Positions 28,384 through 37,690 are shown, counted from the stretch's first letter. The stretch: 46,529 bases of DNA from Massilia horti (GCF_004614195.1 NZ_SPUM01000143.1:1-46529); one strand, 5' to 3'. Notes: generated by a model not told the origin, from the sequence alone. Numbers and translations are program-made.

Positions 28384-29040
28384 TCATTGGGCGAACTTGC
28401 GGCGCGCTGTGGCGAGCAGGCCCAGTCCGAACGTGAGCATCAGGTACAGCGACGGTTCAGGCACCGCGGTGACCACGCTGACCGAATCGATACCGATGAA
28501 ATTCAGGTTGGCGGCGTCGCCCAGGTAGCGGAACGCGAAGCGCCCGGGACCGTCGACGTTCACGCTCGCGCTGAACTGCTGCCAGGCGGTCGGGTAGTCG
28601 GCGGCGCCGATCGTCAGCAGCAAGGTCGAAAAATCATCGGTGCCGCCGCCAGTGCCGGGAGCGAAGCGCACTTCAAGCTTGTCCATGAAGCCTGGATCGC
28701 CGGCATGACTGGTGAAGAACGACAGCGTGGTGGTGCCCCCCAGGTCGAGGGTGGGCGTGATCAGCCAGTTGTCCACACTGCCCATGCCGTTCAGCGCGCC
28801 GAGGTAATTGGCGCCGATGTAGGCATTGGGCGCGCCGGCCTGCGACGCGAAGACGTCGGGCACGCCCTGGAACCAGCCGGTGCCGGCAGGGACGCTGTGG
28901 TTCACCTGGGTCCAGCCGTTCAGGGCCGGTACGTTGTCGAAACCTTCGTTCAAGACTTGCTGGTCGTCCGCGTGTGCCGCAGACATGAGTGCGGCCAGGG
29001 CGAAAGCGGCTGCCGCTTGCTTAGTCTTAAGGAGTTTCAT
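28384..29040 (-). CDS. PEP-CTERM sorted surface protein
   Basis: A 218-residue exported protein. A signal peptide (residues 1-24, ending SAAHA) is followed by a beta-sandwich domain of the choice-of-anchor type (NEGFDNVPALNGWTQVNHS opening; WLITPTLDLGG). The C-terminal sorting signal consists of VPEPS, a membrane helix and a basic ARRK end (about residues 192-215). Such tails are processed by the exosortase EpsH/XrtA, which is linked to exopolysaccharide secretion; no exosortase lies in this window. It is the first gene of a three-gene operon; an AT-rich stretch at about 29105-29165 is its probable promoter region. Confidence 0.9.
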   Translation of the reverse strand: MKLLKTKQAAAAFALAALMSAAHADDQQVLNEGFDNVPALNGWTQVNHSVPAGTGWFQGVPDVFASQAGAPNAYIGANYLGALNGMGSVDNWLITPTLDLGGTTTLSFFTSHAGDPGFMDKLEVRFAPGTGGGTDDFSTLLLTIGAADYPTAWQQFSASVNVDGPGRFAFRYLGDAANLNFIGIDSVSVVTAVPEPSLYLMLTFGLGLLATARRKFAQ

Positions 29041-29308
29041 AAGTCTGCGCTTTCATGGTTTGCCAGAAGAATGATGTTCCGCTCGCGCTGGCTGACAACG
29101 AGGGCATTGTTTTCTTAATAATATGGAATGAAAGGTAATGAATATTGATGTCCGTATAACTTTTTAGGTGAACGGATGGGTTCAGGGCGAGTGGAACAAG
29201 ATGCGCTGGAAAGTATTGCGTGGCAGTACTATCGATCTGGCGAAAGGAGGGAGAGGGGGGAGGAATGCCGCGAGGAATTGCCGCGAGCTGGTGAGGCTGA
29301 ACCGAGGC
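29041..29308. promoter_or_regulatory. Intergenic region upstream of the PEP-CTERM operon
   Basis: No gene is visible here. The part next to 29041 becomes unusually AT-rich (about 29105-29165), as expected for a promoter driving the leftward PEP-CTERM operon, and TATTAT on the minus strand at 29118-29123 could be a -10 element. No -35 match supports it. The remainder of the gap up to 29456 carries repeat locus D. Confidence 0.35.
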
Positions 29309-29412
29309 GTAGGGTGCGCACCCGTGCGCACGCGGTTCGCGACCGCAGCGCAGTGGAGCGGCAGCCGCAAGTCAGGACACTGTGACCGCGTGCGCACAGG
29401 TGCGCACCCTAC
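29309..29412. repeat. GTGCGCAC palindromic repeat pair, locus D
   Basis: Arms at 29309-29340 and 29382-29412 face each other and match the arms of loci A-C. Here the pair follows the end of the livM-type gene and precedes the PEP-CTERM promoter, i.e. between co-directional rather than convergent genes. Like the other loci it lies directly downstream of a gene end. Confidence 0.83.
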
Positions 29413-29456
29413 GACGTGCGGCAAGCGGTGCGACTGGTGCCGACCGTGCAGCGTCG

Positions 29457-30539
29457 TTAAGACCGCCGTTTTGAGAGGAAGCTGCGCAGGCGCAGCTTGC
29501 CGACGATGCCGATCGGGAAGAAGTAAACCGAGAGGACGAACAGCACGCCAAGCCACAGCATCCAGCGGTCGGGATGCAGGGCCGCGGCCAGCACCGGCAC
29601 GCCTTCGACGGCGGAGGAGGCGTGCGCCATCAGCTCCTTGAGGTAGTTCTGGGCCAGGATGAACAGCGCCGCGCCGATCACCGCGCCGTACATGGTGCCC
29701 ATGCCGCCGATGACGACGATCAGCAGGATGTCGGTCATCAGCTCGAAACCGAGTGTGGTCTTGGGACCGACGTAGCGCAGCCACAACGCCATCAGCGCGC
29801 CCGCCAGCGCCGCGACCAGCGCCGCCAGGCAGTTGGCGAGAATCCGGTACAGCACTGTGCGATAGCCCAGCGCCTCGGCGCGGAATTCGTTTTCGCGGAT
29901 CGCCTGCAGTACCCGGCCGAACGGCGAGTTCACCACCCGCAGCAGGAACAGGAACAGCAGCAGGCAGCCGCCGAACACAATGTAGTAGGTGACCAGCTTG
30001 CCGTCGATCGCCCGCCCGAACACGTCGCCTTCCATCAGCGAATAGCCGGGCGAGAGCAGTTCCGGCACGCTGAAGGTCTTGCCGTCTTCGCCGCCGGTGA
30101 AGTCCGACAGCTGCGAAGCGAGTACCGAGAACGAGGCGGCCACCGCCAGCGTGATCATGGCGTAGAAGATCGCCCGCACGCGCAGCGCAAACAGGCCAAC
30201 CACGAAGGCGAGCGCGAGCGCCAGCAGCAATGCGCACGCGAGCCCGGTCAAGGCCGCGCCCCAGGTCGGCTCGTCGACGCTGGCCAGTCCAAGCCCGATG
30301 CCGTAGGCGCCCAGCCCATAGAACATCGTGTGCGCGAACGAGACGATGCCGGTGTACCCGAGCAGCAGGTCGTAGGATGCGACCAGCACGATGTAGACGC
30401 AAATCGTGGCCGCGGTGTTGAGCGGGCGCGCGCCACTGGTCAGGAAAGGCGCAAACGCCAGGCCGAACAGGGTCAAGAGCAGCAGGCCGGTCAAGGCCCG
30501 GCTGCGCGGCAGGTCGGCGGAAAGAAGACGGTGCAGCAT
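29457..30539 (-). CDS. LivM-type ABC transporter permease
   Basis: A 360-residue inner-membrane permease of the hydrophobic amino acid uptake (HAAT) family with about ten helices. The LivM signature region GYTGIVSFAHTMFYGLGAY is near residues 61-79 and the cytoplasmic coupling region with AIRENEFRAEALGYR is near 215-230. It is the last gene of the receptor-hydrolase-transporter operon, three bases after the LivH-type permease. HAAT transporters carry branched-chain amino acids, urea, or aromatic and aliphatic acids; the ligand here is not known. Confidence 0.88.
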   Translation of the reverse strand: MLHRLLSADLPRSRALTGLLLLTLFGLAFAPFLTSGARPLNTAATICVYIVLVASYDLLLGYTGIVSFAHTMFYGLGAYGIGLGLASVDEPTWGAALTGLACALLLALALAFVVGLFALRVRAIFYAMITLAVAASFSVLASQLSDFTGGEDGKTFSVPELLSPGYSLMEGDVFGRAIDGKLVTYYIVFGGCLLLFLFLLRVVNSPFGRVLQAIRENEFRAEALGYRTVLYRILANCLAALVAALAGALMALWLRYVGPKTTLGFELMTDILLIVVIGGMGTMYGAVIGAALFILAQNYLKELMAHASSAVEGVPVLAAALHPDRWMLWLGVLFVLSVYFFPIGIVGKLRLRSFLSKRRS

Positions 30540-30542
30540 GGT

Positions 30543-31565
30543 TCAGTGCCCCGATTTGGAATACATGCCGGCCGGGCGCCACAACAGGATGGCGATCATC
30601 AGCACGATGTTTGACACCAGCGCGAGCTTGGGCACGAGGAAGCCGGCATAGTTGGCCACCAGCGCCATCAGGATTGCCCCGATAAAGCAGCCGCCCACCG
30701 AACCCAGCCCGCCGATGATGATGACGATGAAGACCATGACGATGGTTTCGGCGCCCATCGAGGCCGACAGGGTCTCCGTGTACAAGCCCCACATGACGCC
30801 GCCCAGGCCGGCGAGCGCAGAGCCGGCGGCGAACACCGCCACGAACAGGCGGTTGATGCGGTAGCCGAGCGCTTCGACCATCTCGCCGTTCTCCACGCCG
30901 GCGCGGATCAAGAGGCCGATCCTGGTGCGGTTCAGGACCAGGAACATGGTCACGAACACGACCAGGCCGACCGCCACCGCGAGCAGCCGGTATTTTTCAA
31001 TCGCGGCGTCGCCGATCAGGATGGCGCCGCGCAGGGTGGTGGGCAGCGGCAGCGCGATCTTCTCGGGGCCCCAGATCACGTTGATCACCTGCTCGGACAC
31101 GATCATGCCGCCCATCGTGACCAGGATCTGCTTGAGGTGCTGGCCGTAGACCGGCATGATGATCACCCGCTCGAACGCCCAGCCCAAGAGCCCGGTGACC
31201 GCCATCGCAACCGCCACCGCGAGCGCGAGCACGCCCAGATTGGCGGCGAGCGAATCGGCCTCGAGCCAGCCGCGCATCGGCAGCAGCACCATGGTCGCGG
31301 CAAACGCGCCGACCGACACGAACGCGCCATGGCCGAAGTTGAGCACGTTCATGAGGCCGAACACCAGCGTCAGGCCGCTGGCCATCAGGAAGATCATCAT
31401 GCCCATCGCCAGGCCGGCGACGGTCAGGGTGAGCCAGGTCGGGAAGCTGCCGACCAGCGGCAGCATCGCCAGCGCCAGCGCGGGGGCCAGGAGCAGCGGC
31501 GCGATGTCGCGCGGCGCGGCCGGAAGCGGCGTGTCGGGGGCGGCGAGGGGTAGGGTAGCGCTCAC
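30543..31565 (-). CDS. LivH-type ABC transporter permease
   Basis: A 340-residue permease with about nine membrane helices and the conserved ASGLTLVFGLMNVLNFGHGAF segment (roughly residues 54-74) and the EENGEMVEALGY-like coupling region near 225. It forms the channel with the LivM-type protein. The start is GTG 31565, after AGGA at nine bases and beyond the livF-type stop at 31577; the open frame continues far upstream only because it shadows the ATPase gene. The N terminus is longer than usual, with a Pro/Ala-rich 25-residue tail before the first helix. Confidence 0.86.
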   Translation of the reverse strand: MSATLPLAAPDTPLPAAPRDIAPLLLAPALALAMLPLVGSFPTWLTLTVAGLAMGMMIFLMASGLTLVFGLMNVLNFGHGAFVSVGAFAATMVLLPMRGWLEADSLAANLGVLALAVAVAMAVTGLLGWAFERVIIMPVYGQHLKQILVTMGGMIVSEQVINVIWGPEKIALPLPTTLRGAILIGDAAIEKYRLLAVAVGLVVFVTMFLVLNRTRIGLLIRAGVENGEMVEALGYRINRLFVAVFAAGSALAGLGGVMWGLYTETLSASMGAETIVMVFIVIIIGGLGSVGGCFIGAILMALVANYAGFLVPKLALVSNIVLMIAILLWRPAGMYSKSGH

Positions 31566-31576
31566 GGTGATTGGTC

Positions 31577-32317
31577 CTATTGGTGGGAGTCGAGCGACAG
31601 GCCGAGCAGGCGGGTTTGCAGAGCGTCGTCTTCGGCAAGCGTGCGCATCGGGCCTGCGTGCACCACGCGCCCGTCGTCCATGACGTTCACGAGGTCGCCC
31701 AGGGTCCGGACGAAATTGAAGTTCTGTTCGACCAGCAGGATCGTGGTGTCGGTGTCCTTGAGTTCGCGGAACGCGGCCATCAGGCTTTGCACGATGGCCG
31801 GCGCCAGGCCCTTGGTCGGTTCGTCGACCAGCAGCAGCTTTTTCGGCTCGACGATCGCGCGCGCGATCGCGACCATCTGCTTCTGGCCGCCGGAGAGGTT
31901 CCCGGCCGGGTAGTTCCAGAACTTCTTCAGGGCAGGGAAGAAGCCGCAGATCCAGTCGACGCGGCTGGGCTCCAACAGGCCATCGCGGGCCGCAAGGAGC
32001 AGGTTCTCGCGCACCGTCAGGTTTGAGAACACGGCCATGCTTTCCGGGACGTAGGCGATGCCGGCGCGCGCGATGTCGGGCGTGTCGAGTCTGGTGATGT
32101 CCTGGCCGTCGAAGCGGATCGTGCCGCCGCTGGCGCGCCACAAGCCCATGATGGTGCGCAGCGTGGTGGTCTTGCCGGCGCCGTTACGGCCCAGCAGGAC
32201 CGATAGGCCGCCGCGCGGCACCGCCAGGTCGACGCCCTGCAGGATGTGGTACTGGCCGATGTGGGTGTGGACCCCGGACAGGGTCAGGATGGGTTCAGGC
32301 CGGTTCGGGTGTTCCAA
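31577..32317 (-). CDS. LivF-type ABC transporter ATP-binding protein
   Basis: A 246-residue ATPase. Walker A GRNGAGKTT is at about residues 43-51, the signature LSGGQKQMVAIARA at about 142, Walker B KKLLLVDEPTKGL at about 158-170, and the switch His region follows. It powers the permease pair with the LivG-type ATPase. It overlaps the end of the livG-type gene by 23 bases. The VPESMAVFSNLTVREN segment is typical of LivF rather than LivG. Confidence 0.9.
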   Translation of the reverse strand: MEHPNRPEPILTLSGVHTHIGQYHILQGVDLAVPRGGLSVLLGRNGAGKTTTLRTIMGLWRASGGTIRFDGQDITRLDTPDIARAGIAYVPESMAVFSNLTVRENLLLAARDGLLEPSRVDWICGFFPALKKFWNYPAGNLSGGQKQMVAIARAIVEPKKLLLVDEPTKGLAPAIVQSLMAAFRELKDTDTTILLVEQNFNFVRTLGDLVNVMDDGRVVHAGPMRTLAEDDALQTRLLGLSLDSHQ

Positions 32318-33065
32318 GGTAGGCTTCCTGTACGATCTTCGATTGCATGACCTCCGCGGGCTTGCCGTCCGCGACCAGCGTCCCGTTGTGCAGCACGATG
32401 ATGCGGTCGGCCAGCGCGCGCACCACGTCCATCTTGTGCTCGACCAGCAGCACGGTCTTGTTGGCGTCGCGCTTGACCTGGTGGATCAGGTCGAGCACCA
32501 CCGGCACCTCGTCCACGCTCATACCGGCTGTGGGCTCGTCGAACATCATCACACTCGGCTCGAGCGCGAGCAGGATCGCCACTTCGAGCTTGCGCTGGTC
32601 GCCGTGCGACAGGGTGGCGACCCAGGCAGCACGCTTGCCAGCGAGGTTGACCCGCTCGAGGAAGTGCTCGGCGCGTGCGATGAGTTCCTTGTGATCCGAC
32701 CAGACCGAGAACATCTTCATGCCGGCACGCGCGCGGCCCTGGACCGCCAGGCGCACGTTCTCCATGACTGTCAGGTTGGGGAACAGGTTGGTGAGCTGGA
32801 AGGCGCGGCCGATGCCCAGCTGGGTGCGCTTTGCCGGGCCAAGCCGCGTGATGTCGACCCCGGCCAGGTGCACGCTGCCGGCGCTGGCCGGCAGCTGGCC
32901 CGAGACCAGATTGAAGTAGGTGGTCTTGCCGGCGCCGTTGGGACCGACGATGACGGTCAGCGTGCCGGGGTAGAACTCGGCCGTGACGCCGTTCACCGCG
33001 ACGTGGCCGCCGAAGCGGATCGTCAGGTCGCGGGTGGACAGCGATGGCGTGCGCGCGGCCGTCAT
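32295..33065 (-). CDS. LivG-type ABC transporter ATP-binding protein
   Basis: A 256-residue ATPase with Walker A GPNGAGKTT (about residues 42-50), the GIGRAFQLTNLFPNLTVMEN segment characteristic of LivG, signature LSHGDQRKLEVAILLA, and Walker B PSVMMFDEPTAGM. The signature motif is LSHGDQ, which is common in this subfamily instead of LSGGQ. ATG 33065 follows the binding-protein stop by two bases; longer in-frame starts shadow that gene. Works with the LivF-type partner. Confidence 0.9.
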   Translation of the reverse strand: MTAARTPSLSTRDLTIRFGGHVAVNGVTAEFYPGTLTVIVGPNGAGKTTYFNLVSGQLPASAGSVHLAGVDITRLGPAKRTQLGIGRAFQLTNLFPNLTVMENVRLAVQGRARAGMKMFSVWSDHKELIARAEHFLERVNLAGKRAAWVATLSHGDQRKLEVAILLALEPSVMMFDEPTAGMSVDEVPVVLDLIHQVKRDANKTVLLVEHKMDVVRALADRIIVLHNGTLVADGKPAEVMQSKIVQEAYLGTPEPA

Positions 33066-33067
33066 CT

Positions 33068-34267
33068 TCAGCGCTTGTTCCGCACTGGCAGCGGCAAATC
33101 GCTGGCCGGGATCTCGCGCACCAGTTCCAGCAGGTCCCACTCGTCCTTCTGGTCCTTCTTGATGCGGAAGTGGTACATCGGCTGCAGCGCCTGGTGGTCC
33201 TCCTTGCGGAAGGCCATGGTGCCTTTCGGCGTCTCGAAGCTCATGCCTTCCATCGCCGCCACCAGCTTTTCGGTTTCGGCGCCCGGCGCCTTCTGCAGCG
33301 CCGCGATCACGGCGCCCGCCGCCGCCATGCCGCCGGCGGTGAACATGTCGGGCGGCGCCTTGAAGCGCTTTATGTGCTCGGCCACCAGCCAGTCGTTCAT
33401 CTTGTTCTTCGGGAAGCCGTAGTAGTAATAGATCGTGCCCTCGGTGCCGGCGAAGTTCTTCCAGGTCTTCATGACAGGCAGGATGTTCCCGCCCGGGGAC
33501 AGGATGATGCCGTAGCGCTCGGGCTTCAGGTCGGCGATCTTGTTCATGGGGTTGGGGCCGGCCCAGACGATCTGCAGGATGCGCGGCTGCGGCTTGTCCT
33601 TGAGCGCATCGAACAGGCGCTGGCTCGGAGCGGTGAAGTCGGCGGTGGCGACCGGTGCGTATTCCTCATGGATGACCTGGGCCTTGCTGCCGGTAGCGGC
33701 CAGCGCTTCCCTGGCGGCCTTGATGGCGTCGCGGCCGAAGGAGTAGTCCTGGGTCAGGAAGCCGACGCTGCCGGCCTTGAGTGTGCTGGCGGCGGCAAGG
33801 GCGTCCTGCATCGAGCTGCGGCCGGTGCGGAATATGTAGCGGTTCCACTTCTCGCCGGTGATGGCGTCGGCCGCCGCCGGTTCGACGATCAGCACCTTCT
33901 TGTACTCCTGGGCCACCGGCAGCATTGCCAGCGCCGAACCGGACGAGGTGGTGCCGACCGCGATATCGGCCTTGTCGTCTCCGTAGGCTTCGGCCAGCAG
34001 GGCGCGGCCAAGATCGGGCTTGCCCTGGTCGTCCTTGACGATCACCTTGAGCTTGCGGCCGTTGACTTCCATCTTGCCGCCGGTGAGGTATTCGAGGCCC
34101 ATCATGAAGCCGGTCTCGGTTTCCTTGGCATAGGACTCGAGCACGCCGGTCTTGCCCGCGATGAGGGCGATCTTGTATTCGGGGCTGGCGGCATATGCGG
34201 TGGAAGCGGTGGTGACTGCGAGTGCGGCCACGATCGCGGCCGACAGGGGGCTGACGAGATGCTTCAT
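33068..34267 (-). CDS. LivK-type periplasmic substrate-binding protein
   Basis: A 399-residue exported binding protein with a signal peptide (about residues 1-27, ending STAYA) and the two-lobed Peripla_BP_6 fold: IALIAGKTGVLESYAKETETG, VGTTSSGSALAMLPVAQEYKK and LTQDYSFGRDAIKAA are family landmarks. It determines the substrate of the transporter. It is strongly translated, judging by AGGAG five bases before the ATG at 34267. Branched-chain amino acid binding proteins are close relatives, but its position behind a TonB receptor and a hydrolase suggests a different, larger or esterified ligand. Confidence 0.88.
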   Translation of the reverse strand: MKHLVSPLSAAIVAALAVTTASTAYAASPEYKIALIAGKTGVLESYAKETETGFMMGLEYLTGGKMEVNGRKLKVIVKDDQGKPDLGRALLAEAYGDDKADIAVGTTSSGSALAMLPVAQEYKKVLIVEPAAADAITGEKWNRYIFRTGRSSMQDALAAASTLKAGSVGFLTQDYSFGRDAIKAAREALAATGSKAQVIHEEYAPVATADFTAPSQRLFDALKDKPQPRILQIVWAGPNPMNKIADLKPERYGIILSPGGNILPVMKTWKNFAGTEGTIYYYYGFPKNKMNDWLVAEHIKRFKAPPDMFTAGGMAAAGAVIAALQKAPGAETEKLVAAMEGMSFETPKGTMAFRKEDHQALQPMYHFRIKKDQKDEWDLLELVREIPASDLPLPVRNKR

Positions 34268-34293
34268 GTGGTCTCCTTGTGTTCTTTCTGTGG

Positions 34294-35166
34294 TTACGGG
34301 AGCTGCGCCAGAAACGCGCGGATAGCCTCCCAGGCCTCTTGCTCGGTGAGCATCGGCGCGTGGCCGACGTTCGGCACTTCGGCATACTGCAGGTCGGGCG
34401 CGGCCTTTTTCATCCATTCGGCCTGTTCGGGTTCGAGCAGGTCGGACAAGACGCCACGAACCAGCAGCACGGGGCGCTTGCGCGCCAGCCGCCGGAATGC
34501 CATTCGCGCCCCAAGCGAGGTCGGCTTGAGTTTACCTGTTTGCAAGGCGTTGGCAATATTTGGGTCGTAGCGCGGGACCAGGCTGCCGTTCTCGATCTGG
34601 TCGAACGCGCGCCGCGCCCACTTGTCCCACTCGGCTTGCGGGTTGTGGGGGAAGGCGCACTGGTTGATGTCCTTGACGTAGTCGGCCGCCTCGCGCCATG
34701 AGGACAGCGCCGCGCACTGGCCGGTGTAGCTGGCGATGCGCGCCAGGCCCTTTTCGGAAATGATCGGGCCGATGTCGTTCAGGACCGCGCCGGCGATGCG
34801 GTCGAGGTGGCGCATCGCCAGGGTCATCGTGATCAGGCCACCCATCGAGGTGCCGATGAATATCGCGCGTTCGATGCCCAGGTCCTGCATCAGCTTGGCC
34901 ACGTCGCCGGCATATACCGTCGGCGTGTAGTTATCGGGATTCGGGTCGCGTTCGGAGTGGCCGCGGCCGCGCACATCGAGCGCCAGCACCCGCCGCGACA
35001 GGTTTGTAAGCAGCGGCGCGAGCTCGTCGAAGTCGGACGAATTGCGCGTCAGGCCGTGGATGCAGATCACGGGAAGCCGCGCCGGCCCGGCCTGCCCCGC
35101 GTAGTCGCGCGCGTACAGGGTCAGGCCGTCAGTACTGGTATAGGTGATGGGTGTGTAGGTGGACAC
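34294..35166 (-). CDS. Alpha/beta-fold hydrolase
   Basis: A 290-residue cytoplasmic hydrolase with the oxyanion segment CIHGLTRNSSDF, the nucleophile elbow GTSMGG (Ser107), the acid Asp in RGVLSDLLEPEQ, and the catalytic His in NVGHAPMLTE near the C terminus. Such enzymes cleave esters, lactones or similar bonds. The start is GTG 35166, with AGGA eight bases upstream; no signal peptide is seen. It lies between the TonB receptor (98 bases) and the binding protein (26 bases), so it likely acts on the imported compound after it reaches the cytoplasm. Confidence 0.85.
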   Translation of the reverse strand: MSTYTPITYTSTDGLTLYARDYAGQAGPARLPVICIHGLTRNSSDFDELAPLLTNLSRRVLALDVRGRGHSERDPNPDNYTPTVYAGDVAKLMQDLGIERAIFIGTSMGGLITMTLAMRHLDRIAGAVLNDIGPIISEKGLARIASYTGQCAALSSWREAADYVKDINQCAFPHNPQAEWDKWARRAFDQIENGSLVPRYDPNIANALQTGKLKPTSLGARMAFRRLARKRPVLLVRGVLSDLLEPEQAEWMKKAAPDLQYAEVPNVGHAPMLTEQEAWEAIRAFLAQLP

Positions 35167-35264
35167 GCTCGCAGTCCTGCACAAGTCGGTTTCGAAGGGC
35201 AGCACGGTCCCGGGCCGGCGTCGCGAAGACGCCGGCCGGGAGAGGCCACACGCAGTCAAGCAGG

Positions 35265-37571
35265 TCAGAAGCGGTATTCGACCGTGGCCTGGACGGTGCG
35301 CGGTGCGCCGTAGAACGCGGTCAGCGTACCCTCTTTGCCCAGAGTGGGGAAGTAATAGCCAGCGGTCTTGTAGTGAACGTCGCCCAGGTTCTTGCCATGC
35401 ACGCCAGCGCGCACTTTGCCATCGGCGCGGGTCCAGACGATGCTGGCGTCCCACAGGTGGTATGCGTCCTGGTCCAGCTCCGACGCGTACTCGAACTGGT
35501 AGGTCTTGGCCTTGTAAGCCCAGCTGCCGATCAGCGACAGCTTGCCGTTATAGCCGAGCATGGGCATCCCGATGTCGTAGTTGGCACGGATGTTGGCCGA
35601 GTTCTTGGGCGTGTTCTGGAAATAGCGCTGGTCGGCCACGTTGCTCATGCTGCTGGCGCCTGGGAGTACGGCCATAAACTCCTTGTACTGGGCGTCGATG
35701 TAGCTGTACATGCCGGCCAGGGTCAGGTCGTTGGTAACGTGCGCGATCGACTCGAATTCGAAGCCTTTGATCTTGGCCTTGCCGGCATTGGTGGTGTAGC
35801 CTGCAAAGCTGTCGAAGTTGCCGTCGCCCTTGGTGGAGATCGCAACCGAACCTGGAATCTGCACGTCCTTGTAGTCACTGTAGAACAGGGCGGTGTTGGT
35901 GGTGATGCGCCCGCCGTTGAACGCGGACTTCAGGCCCGCTTCATAGGTCTTGATGGTTTCTGGCTTGTAGCCTTGACGCGCGGTCGCGATGGAGACCTTG
36001 GCACCCACGACGTTGGTGCGCGGGTCGAAGCCGCCGCCCTTGAAGCCTTCGGAGTAGGACGCGTACGCGTTGTGGTCCGGGTTGACCTTGAAGTTCAGCG
36101 CCACACGCGGGGTAAACTTGCTGTCGCGCCGCGAAAGGCCGGGCAGGTCGGTCTGGATCTGGTACAGGACTGCGCCCGGGTTGCCCATCTCCGGCGAGCC
36201 GCCCAGGCCGAGGAAGACCTGCCGAAAAATGTCGGCCTCGCGCTTGTCGACCGTGTAGCGCCCCCCCAACGACAGCGACAGTTCGCTGGTGAGGTTGTAG
36301 CTGCCGTCGAAGTACGCGGCCCAGGCCTTGGTGCTGACGTCGCCGCTGGTGAAAGTCGAGGTGTTGGCGAGGGCAACCGGATTGGCGAGGATCGTGTCGA
36401 ACTTGTTGTAGGCGTTCGCGTCAATGTAGTACACGCCCGCCACGCCCTGTATTTGCGGGCCGGTGTAGGTCAGCTGGAACTCCTGGCTGAACTGGCGGTT
36501 GGTGTACAGGGCCGGCACTTCCATGTCGACCACCGCCAGCGAATCGAAGTCGATCGGCGCATACGACTTGTCGCGGCGCGCCGCGGTGATCGACTTGAAC
36601 GAGAGTTCGGGGTTGATGGTGTATTCGACCAGCGCCGAGGTGCCGTATGCACGCACTTCCTGCTTGTGGCCCAGCGCCGTCACCATTTCGGCCTGCGTGT
36701 CGTACACGTTGTTCAGCACCGGTGTGCCGCTCGTTTTTCCTGCGTACAGGCGATGTCCGTTCTTGGGCGACGAATTGTCCAGTGTATAGTCGCCGGCGAT
36801 GCGGATGAACAGGTCCGATGACGGCGTTATCTCGACCGAGGCGCGGGCCGCGGTCACGTCCTTGTCGTAGTTGCCCTTGCCGGTGGTGAGGTTCTTGCCG
36901 TAGCCGTCGTGGGTGAATTTGGCGATGGTGCCGCCGATGCGGACCGTATCGGAGACCGGTGTGCTGGCGGTGGCCACGCCGTCGATCTGGCCGTAGTTGC
37001 CGGCGGTGGCCTTGAGGCGCACATCGAGCTTGGGCGCCAGCTTGCGGGTCACGTACTTGACCGCGCCGCCGATCGTGTTGCGGCCGTACAGCGTGCCTTG
37101 CGGGCCGCGCAGCACTTCGATGCGCTCGACGTCGTAGATGTCCACCACGGCGCCTTGCGGGCGGGCCAGGTAGATGTCGTCGATGTAGATGCCCACGCCG
37201 GACTCGAAGCCGGCCAGCGGGTCGGCCTGGCCGACGCCGCGAATGAACGCGGTCAGGGTCGAGTTGGTGGCGCGCGACGCCTTGAGCGTGGTGTTTGGCA
37301 GGGTGGTGGTCAGGGCGACGACGTCGGGAATGCCCTGCTTGGACAACTGGTCGGCGGTGAAGGCGGTGACGGATACCGGAACGTCCTGCAGCGTTTCTTC
37401 GCGGCGGCGCGCGGTCACGACGACCTTCTCGATGTTCTGGTCGGAGGTGGCAGCGGGTGGAGCACCAGCGCCTTCCTGGGCATGGCCGACCCCCATGGTG
37501 CCGCCGGACAGGGCCAGCAGCGCAACGGTGGAGCGATTCAGCAGCTTCAGTTTCCTCTTGGTAAGACGCAT
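35265..37571 (-). CDS. TonB-dependent outer-membrane receptor
   Basis: A 768-residue receptor with a signal peptide (about residues 1-31, ending VGHAQ) and the KVVVTARRREETLQDVPVSVTAF plug start that includes a TonB-box-like KVVVTA. A plug domain (about 50-165, with IEVLRGPQGTLYGRNTIGGAV) and a 22-stranded barrel ending in the aromatic C-terminal VEYRF follow. No FecA-type N-terminal signalling domain is present. It belongs to the TonB receptors with the RGVG and GIYIDDIYLARP motifs, common in receptors for non-siderophore nutrients. AGGAG lies seven bases before the ATG. It leads an operon with a hydrolase and a LivKGFHM-type transporter and diverges from a LysR regulator. Confidence 0.92.
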   Translation of the reverse strand: MRLTKRKLKLLNRSTVALLALSGGTMGVGHAQEGAGAPPAATSDQNIEKVVVTARRREETLQDVPVSVTAFTADQLSKQGIPDVVALTTTLPNTTLKASRATNSTLTAFIRGVGQADPLAGFESGVGIYIDDIYLARPQGAVVDIYDVERIEVLRGPQGTLYGRNTIGGAVKYVTRKLAPKLDVRLKATAGNYGQIDGVATASTPVSDTVRIGGTIAKFTHDGYGKNLTTGKGNYDKDVTAARASVEITPSSDLFIRIAGDYTLDNSSPKNGHRLYAGKTSGTPVLNNVYDTQAEMVTALGHKQEVRAYGTSALVEYTINPELSFKSITAARRDKSYAPIDFDSLAVVDMEVPALYTNRQFSQEFQLTYTGPQIQGVAGVYYIDANAYNKFDTILANPVALANTSTFTSGDVSTKAWAAYFDGSYNLTSELSLSLGGRYTVDKREADIFRQVFLGLGGSPEMGNPGAVLYQIQTDLPGLSRRDSKFTPRVALNFKVNPDHNAYASYSEGFKGGGFDPRTNVVGAKVSIATARQGYKPETIKTYEAGLKSAFNGGRITTNTALFYSDYKDVQIPGSVAISTKGDGNFDSFAGYTTNAGKAKIKGFEFESIAHVTNDLTLAGMYSYIDAQYKEFMAVLPGASSMSNVADQRYFQNTPKNSANIRANYDIGMPMLGYNGKLSLIGSWAYKAKTYQFEYASELDQDAYHLWDASIVWTRADGKVRAGVHGKNLGDVHYKTAGYYFPTLGKEGTLTAFYGAPRTVQATVEYRF

Positions 37572-37652
37572 TTTATGTCTCCTATTATCGAAAGCAGCAT
37601 GCGTTCAGGTTTCGCACCTTGAAGAGTTTGCCTCTGTTGGGTCTGGATGAAT

Positions 37653-37681
37653 AGATAACATTGCGCCCACCAGTTGTGCAG
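37653..37681 (-). promoter_or_regulatory. Putative promoter of the TonB receptor operon
   Basis: On the minus strand CTGCAC (37676-37681) and TTATCT (37653-37658) are separated by 17 bases. Both are weak, as in activator-dependent promoters. The -35 region lies inside the proximal copy of the TGTGCA dyad. Confidence 0.4.
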
Positions 37682-37690
37682 AAATGCACA
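37675..37690. promoter_or_regulatory. Dyad operator TGTGCA-N4-TGCACA, receptor-proximal copy
   Basis: TGTGCA-GAAA-TGCACA is a perfect 6+6 inverted repeat. The same arms recur at 37796-37811 with a different spacer, 121 bases away centre to centre. Likely bound by the LysR-type protein encoded on the other side. Confidence 0.7.

Noticed and set aside
33044..34570. Open frame of 508 codons opposite the LivK-type gene
   Set aside because: Shadow frame crossing the ends of three real genes on the other strand.
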